From Roseiarcus sp963842835 (GTDB lineage Bacteria; Pseudomonadota; Alphaproteobacteria; Rhizobiales; Beijerinckiaceae), in the NCBI GenBank assembly GCA_963842835.1, contig CAWJIB010000007.1, positions 434,001 to 498,000 on the forward strand: 64,000 nt of DNA. The letters run 5' to 3'. Numbering within the stretch: position 1 is the stretch's first letter; every line of letters begins with the position of its first letter. Shown here piece by piece: positions 61,425-64,000 of the stretch. The position numbers were made by a program, and so were the translations under genes. The notes below the pieces were generated by a model. The model saw nothing but the letters and a program-made list of their open reading frames with translations. It made no database searches and had not been told where the DNA came from.

Positions 61425-61700
61425 GGGCGCGCTCCAAGGCGTGGCTGTCGTGGCGGCCGCGCCGGTGAAGCGTTAGGTAGCGCACTTGCCGCGCGGGCGC
61501 TATCGGCTGGCGCTCCGCCCGAGCGCTTCACAGCCCGTCTACGAGGCACTTTCCCTTACGCCAATTGTCTAGCGTGTCGCTCGCCGCGAGACGGTCCTCG
61601 AAGCTTCCGCTCGCAATGCTGGGTGGACGGCCCCTGACGGCATCGACGTGCCAAGCTGGTCGTTGTTGCAATTCGCCAACCAGCGATAGGAGCCGCCCAG

Positions 61701-62732
61701 ATGAACGCTATCACGATCGGTCTCGATTTGGCCAAGTCGGTTTTTCAAGTCCACGGCGAAGGCGCCAAGGGCGAGATCGTCTTTCAGAAAAAGCTTCGTC
61801 GCGCGCAGCTCGAAGCGTTCTTCAGCAAGCAGCCGCGCTGCACGGTTGGGTTGGAGGCTTGCGGCTCGGCGCATTATTGGGGCCGCGCCTTGCGCGCGCT
61901 CGGGCATGAGGTTCGCTTAATTCCGGCGGCCTATGTGAAGCCCTTTGTTCGGCGCAATAAAACCGACGCCCGCGATGCGGCGGCGATTTGCGCGGCGATG
62001 GGTCGCGCGGACATGCGTTACGTGGCAATCAAGAGCGTCGAGCAACAGGCGATGCGGGCGGTCGAGCGCGGACGCGAGCTTTTGATCAAGCAGCGGACTC
62101 AGCTTTCCAACTGCTTACGCGGTTTGCTCGCCGAGATGGGGATTATCGCGGCGCAAGGCCGGTTGGGCTTTGCCGAGTTGCGAGAGTTGGTTCGGGTAGG
62201 CGATGCGCGCGTGCCGGCGCCGCTGAGGGCGACGCTGGAAGCGCTGGGCCGGCAGATCGATAGTCTGGCCGGGGATATCGACGAGCTCGAGGCGCGGATA
62301 CTGGCGGCGGCCAAGGAGAACCCGGACATGCGGCGTCTATGCGCGATCCCCGGCGTCGGCGCCATCACGGCGCACGCCATTGTCGCGGCGATCGGCGACG
62401 GAAAGCGTTTCAATTCGGCGCGCGATTTCGCCGCCTGGGCGGGACTGACGCCGCGCGAGAGTTCGAGCGGGGGTAAGACGACAAAGCTCGGCATCACCCG
62501 GCAAGGGGAGCGGCGGCTGCGCTCGCTGCTGGCGTTGGGCGCCAGCACGATCATGCGCGGCGCGCGCGCCAACACGGGCCGCGCCACCGAGTGGCAGCGC
62601 GCCATCCTCGCCCGTCGCCCGGTCAAGGTCGCCGTGCTGGCGCAGGCGGCCAAAACCGCCCGGATCGCCTGGGCTGTTTTGACTTCGGGCGAGGCCTATC
62701 GGCGGCCCGCGGCGCAAGCCAAGGCGGCGTGA
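61701..62732 (+). CDS. IS110-family transposase (DEDD + serine)
   Basis: 343-aa transposase. N-terminal DEDD_Tnp_IS110 domain with Asp9 (TIGLDLAKSVFQVHG), Glu52 (TVGLEACGSAHYW), Asp89 and Asp92 (RNKTDARDAA). C-terminal Tnp_20 domain: MRRLCAIPGVGAITAHAIVAAIGDGKRFNSARDFAAWAGLTPRESSSGGKTTKLGITRQGERRLRSLLALGA, where the SSSGG region holds the catalytic serine. Apparently intact. GGAG lies 11 bases before the ATG. Confidence 0.97.
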   Translation: MNAITIGLDLAKSVFQVHGEGAKGEIVFQKKLRRAQLEAFFSKQPRCTVGLEACGSAHYWGRALRALGHEVRLIPAAYVKPFVRRNKTDARDAAAICAAMGRADMRYVAIKSVEQQAMRAVERGRELLIKQRTQLSNCLRGLLAEMGIIAAQGRLGFAELRELVRVGDARVPAPLRATLEALGRQIDSLAGDIDELEARILAAAKENPDMRRLCAIPGVGAITAHAIVAAIGDGKRFNSARDFAAWAGLTPRESSSGGKTTKLGITRQGERRLRSLLALGASTIMRGARANTGRATEWQRAILARRPVKVAVLAQAAKTARIAWAVLTSGEAYRRPAAQAKAA

Positions 62733-63008
62733 GAAAAATGTAGAGCCAAGGCCAGACAACCCCTTTCCGGCCAGGCGGCGACGCAGGGTCGGAGACGAAG
62801 CAAGGAGCAAACGGTAGCGACGGCAAAAAGGTCAGGACCTGGGTTGGGACACTCCGAACCGTCATCGCGCCTCAAAAGCGCGCCGCAATGCAGGGAGCCC
62901 AATCCGCGAAACCCATCGGGGCCAGCGGTCATGAACCGCGTCAAAAGGCCGAATACATGACCGCTCCAGACTTCAAGCCGAAGCCGCTGAAAAATGCCTT
63001 GCAACGAG
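62733..63008 (+). ncRNA. Candidate bridge (seeker) RNA in the IS1111-type right end
   Basis: The non-coding right end contains stable hairpins: GGTCAGGACC (62830-62839), GCGC-N7-GCGC (62867-62881) and GCGGT-N5-ACCGC (62925-62939). IS110-family elements encode a structured RNA that pairs with donor and target DNA; in the IS1111 subgroup it is made from the region downstream of the transposase gene. Exact ends and binding loops could not be defined by eye. Confidence 0.5.
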
Positions 63009-63860
63009 GGGGCCGTCCATACATGACGCTATCCAGCGCCGCGACCGCCTTGTCCTCCGCGAGGCGCAGACACCCTTGCGCGGCGCGGCGACGGACGGCC
63101 AAATTCGGGTTTGCGAGCATTGGAAGTAATTTCGTGAGCGCCCCGCGCGATTTCAGCTCCTGCATGATGTCGACCAACTCGCCTGCGATCCGGTTTTGCG
63201 CCGCCACGTCCTCCGGCTCTTCCTCGCAGTCGAGAAATCGGGTCGCGTACTCGCGCGTCGCCGCGTCCTCGAAGCGCGCCACGCATCGTCGGACATTTCC
63301 TTCAGCGTCGGCCGGTCCGGCGGCGCCTGCCGCGCGCGCAGGGTCAGAGCGAGCACCTGCCGCGTCGGAAGGTTCGCGAACAATCCGGTCCGGGTCGCTG
63401 CCGCCCAATCCGGGTCGATCGAGCCGAACTGACCGGCTGCGCACGCGCACACATCGCGATCGTCGTCCTCGAACAGCCGGCGTATCTGGGCAATCGGCTT
63501 GCGCGCTCGCAGCGCGGCGCCGAGCGCCTGGACCGCGGCCGTCGCCTCGGGCGACGCCGAAACCGGGTGCGCCTTTTCCGGCGGAACCGACGCCGCGATA
63601 TCGTCCAACAATCCGAACAGCCCGCTGCCGGCCCCGGTCTTTTTCGCCGCTTCGACGAACAGCGCGAGCAGGCGCTCGGTGGTCATCGCGGCATAATTGT
63701 CAGCGCTCATTGCAGCACTCCGAATTTCAGCAGCGCGTGCAAACCGGCTTCGCGCTGGGAGTTGAAATTCATGTCGCTGACAACTGTCAGTGCAGGCGCC
63801 CAGCCGGATCGCCTGTCAGAAACTTGAACGGTATCCGTATCGCCAGCCGGCTCACCCATT

Positions 63861-64000
63861 TCAGAGTCCGTGAACGGGGCTTTTCCCCTGACGCCATAAT
63901 TCGAGCGCCTGGCTGGCTCGCAGCAAAAAGTCTGGATCATTGCTGGCGACGATCGCCTCGATCACCTCGCTCGCCTGCTGCGGGGCGATGCGCAGGCACG
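63861..64000 (-). CDS. DUF2019-like paralogue, C-terminal part
   Basis: Last 45 codons of a minus-strand gene entering from the right edge: LRIAPQQASEVIEAIVASNDP, then FLLRASQALELWRQGKSPVHGL and a stop at 63861-63863. The end aligns with that of the split neighbour (AASDTLDNWRKGKCLVDGL), so the two are tandem paralogues. 150 bases separate its stop from the neighbour's ATG. Confidence 0.7.
   Translation of the reverse strand, partial: CLRIAPQQASEVIEAIVASNDPDFLLRASQALELWRQGKSPVHGL

Larger units (their letters stand above)
61624..63019 (+). mobile_element. IS110-family (IS1111-type) insertion sequence
   Basis: About 1.4 kb bounded by an 11-bp perfect inverted repeat: TGGACGGCCCC at 61624-61634 and GGGGCCGTCCA at 63009-63019. 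Exact ends may extend a few bases outside, as the IRs of this group are subterminal. It has a short left end (about 77 bases to the transposase start), one transposase gene and a long right end (about 287 bases). That asymmetry, with IRs, fits the IS1111 subgroup. It interrupts the DUF2019-type gene. No direct target duplication is evident. Confidence 0.85.
61528..63710 (-). pseudogene. DUF2019-type gene split by an IS110/IS1111 element and a frameshift
   Basis: From ATG 63710 the minus strand reads ALFVEAAKKTGAGSGLFGLLDD, RRLFEDDDRDVCACAAGQFGSIDPDWAAATRTGLFANLPT and PPDRPTLKEMSDD, then at about 63,281 shifts frame and continues VARFEDAATREYATRFLDCEEEPEDV, LVDIMQELKSRGALTKLLPMLANPNLAVRRRAAQGCLRLAEDKAVAALDSV to the element edge near 63,020. 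On the other side of the element the same gene ends as FEDRLAASDTLDNWRKGKCLVDGL, stop at 61528. The N-terminal part and the HEAT-like LLPMLANPNLAVRRRAA core with WRKGK end fit DUF2019. So the gene has a one-base deletion and an insertion; function is lost. Confidence 0.8.

Noticed and set aside
61569..61907. Minus-strand 112-codon frame across the left end of the insertion sequence
   Set aside because: It crosses the element boundary and has no protein character; the true minus-strand gene here is the DUF2019 C terminus in another frame.
63707..63940. Minus-strand 77-codon frame between the two DUF2019 copies
   Set aside because: It overlaps the end of the right paralogue in a different frame, and its composition is not protein-like.

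Overview
The window is a GC-rich alphaproteobacterial chromosome segment. The most likely source is a member of Hyphomicrobiales (Rhizobiales), possibly the Beijerinckiaceae/Methylocystaceae group; no rRNA or intact tRNA is present to settle this. Supporting signs are an Irr-type iron-control box upstream of an FTR1 iron-permease operon, a tolQRAB cluster, a 376-aa lysine/ornithine-type decarboxylase, valine-degradation genes (mmsB, acyl-CoA dehydrogenase, mmsA) and dispersed CCCTCTCCCCG-type palindromes. Coding density is high on both strands.

Layout. 0-10 kb: RES/Xre-type toxin-antitoxin pair cut by the window edge, SohB-like protease, CPA2 antiporter plus UspA, CrcB fluoride channel plus DUF190 protein, enolase, a chemoreceptor with an oddly placed Cache domain, GNAT enzyme and ornithine decarboxylase with a long leader. 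10-14 kb: iron uptake operon (outer-membrane protein, cupredoxin, FTR1, exported helical protein) behind the Irr-type box. 14-19 kb: TIM-barrel protein, DUF559 nuclease bracketed by palindromes, tolB-A-R-Q without pal. 20-29.5 kb: acyl-CoA degradation cluster (acyl-CoA dehydrogenase, GST, beta-keto-acid cleavage enzyme, frameshifted CoA ligase, biotin-dependent carboxylase pair, enoyl-CoA hydratase, thioesterase). 29.7-37 kb: ABC1 kinase, small exported protein, valine catabolism (mmsB, acyl-CoA dehydrogenase, mmsA) with a PIN/RHH toxin-antitoxin pair inserted, and a divergent LysR regulator. 37-42 kb: Memo-AMMECR1 fusion facing a relic of its radical-SAM partner, prmA and uvrC separated by palindromic repeats. 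42-52 kb: a tight nucleoside uptake and salvage operon (BMP-type ABC transporter, cdd, purine nucleoside phosphorylase, deoA, 2-hydroxyacid dehydrogenase) behind a RutR-like operator, then prs. 52-56.5 kb: an accessory patch beginning at a tRNA-like remnant, with an unrecognised 317-aa protein and a ~970-aa protein carrying near-identical 36-residue repeats. 56.6-64 kb: lipoprotein, M24 pseudo-peptidase, UspA, dienelactone hydrolase, PadR regulator with a perfect operator, PaiB-like protein, and a DUF2019-type gene split by an IS110/IS1111 element.

How the parts work together. The 42-50.6 kb operon imports nucleosides, deaminates cytidine, phosphorolyses purine and pyrimidine nucleosides and probably feeds sugar phosphates to central metabolism. 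The 20-36 kb genes dismantle branched or isoprenoid-like acyl-CoAs and valine. The 10.8-13.8 kb genes form an iron acquisition module. The best candidate for an undescribed system is the two-gene cassette at 52.5-56.35 kb. Other notable points are the amrS relic with a shared palindrome at 37.3 kb, the carboxylase/BKACE pathway at 20-29 kb, and the IS1111-type element with a structured right end at 61.6-63.0 kb.

Three genes carry single-base frameshifts (near 23,795, 53,957 and 63,281). Each resolves to a good continuous protein, so either recent decay or residual sequencing error is possible.
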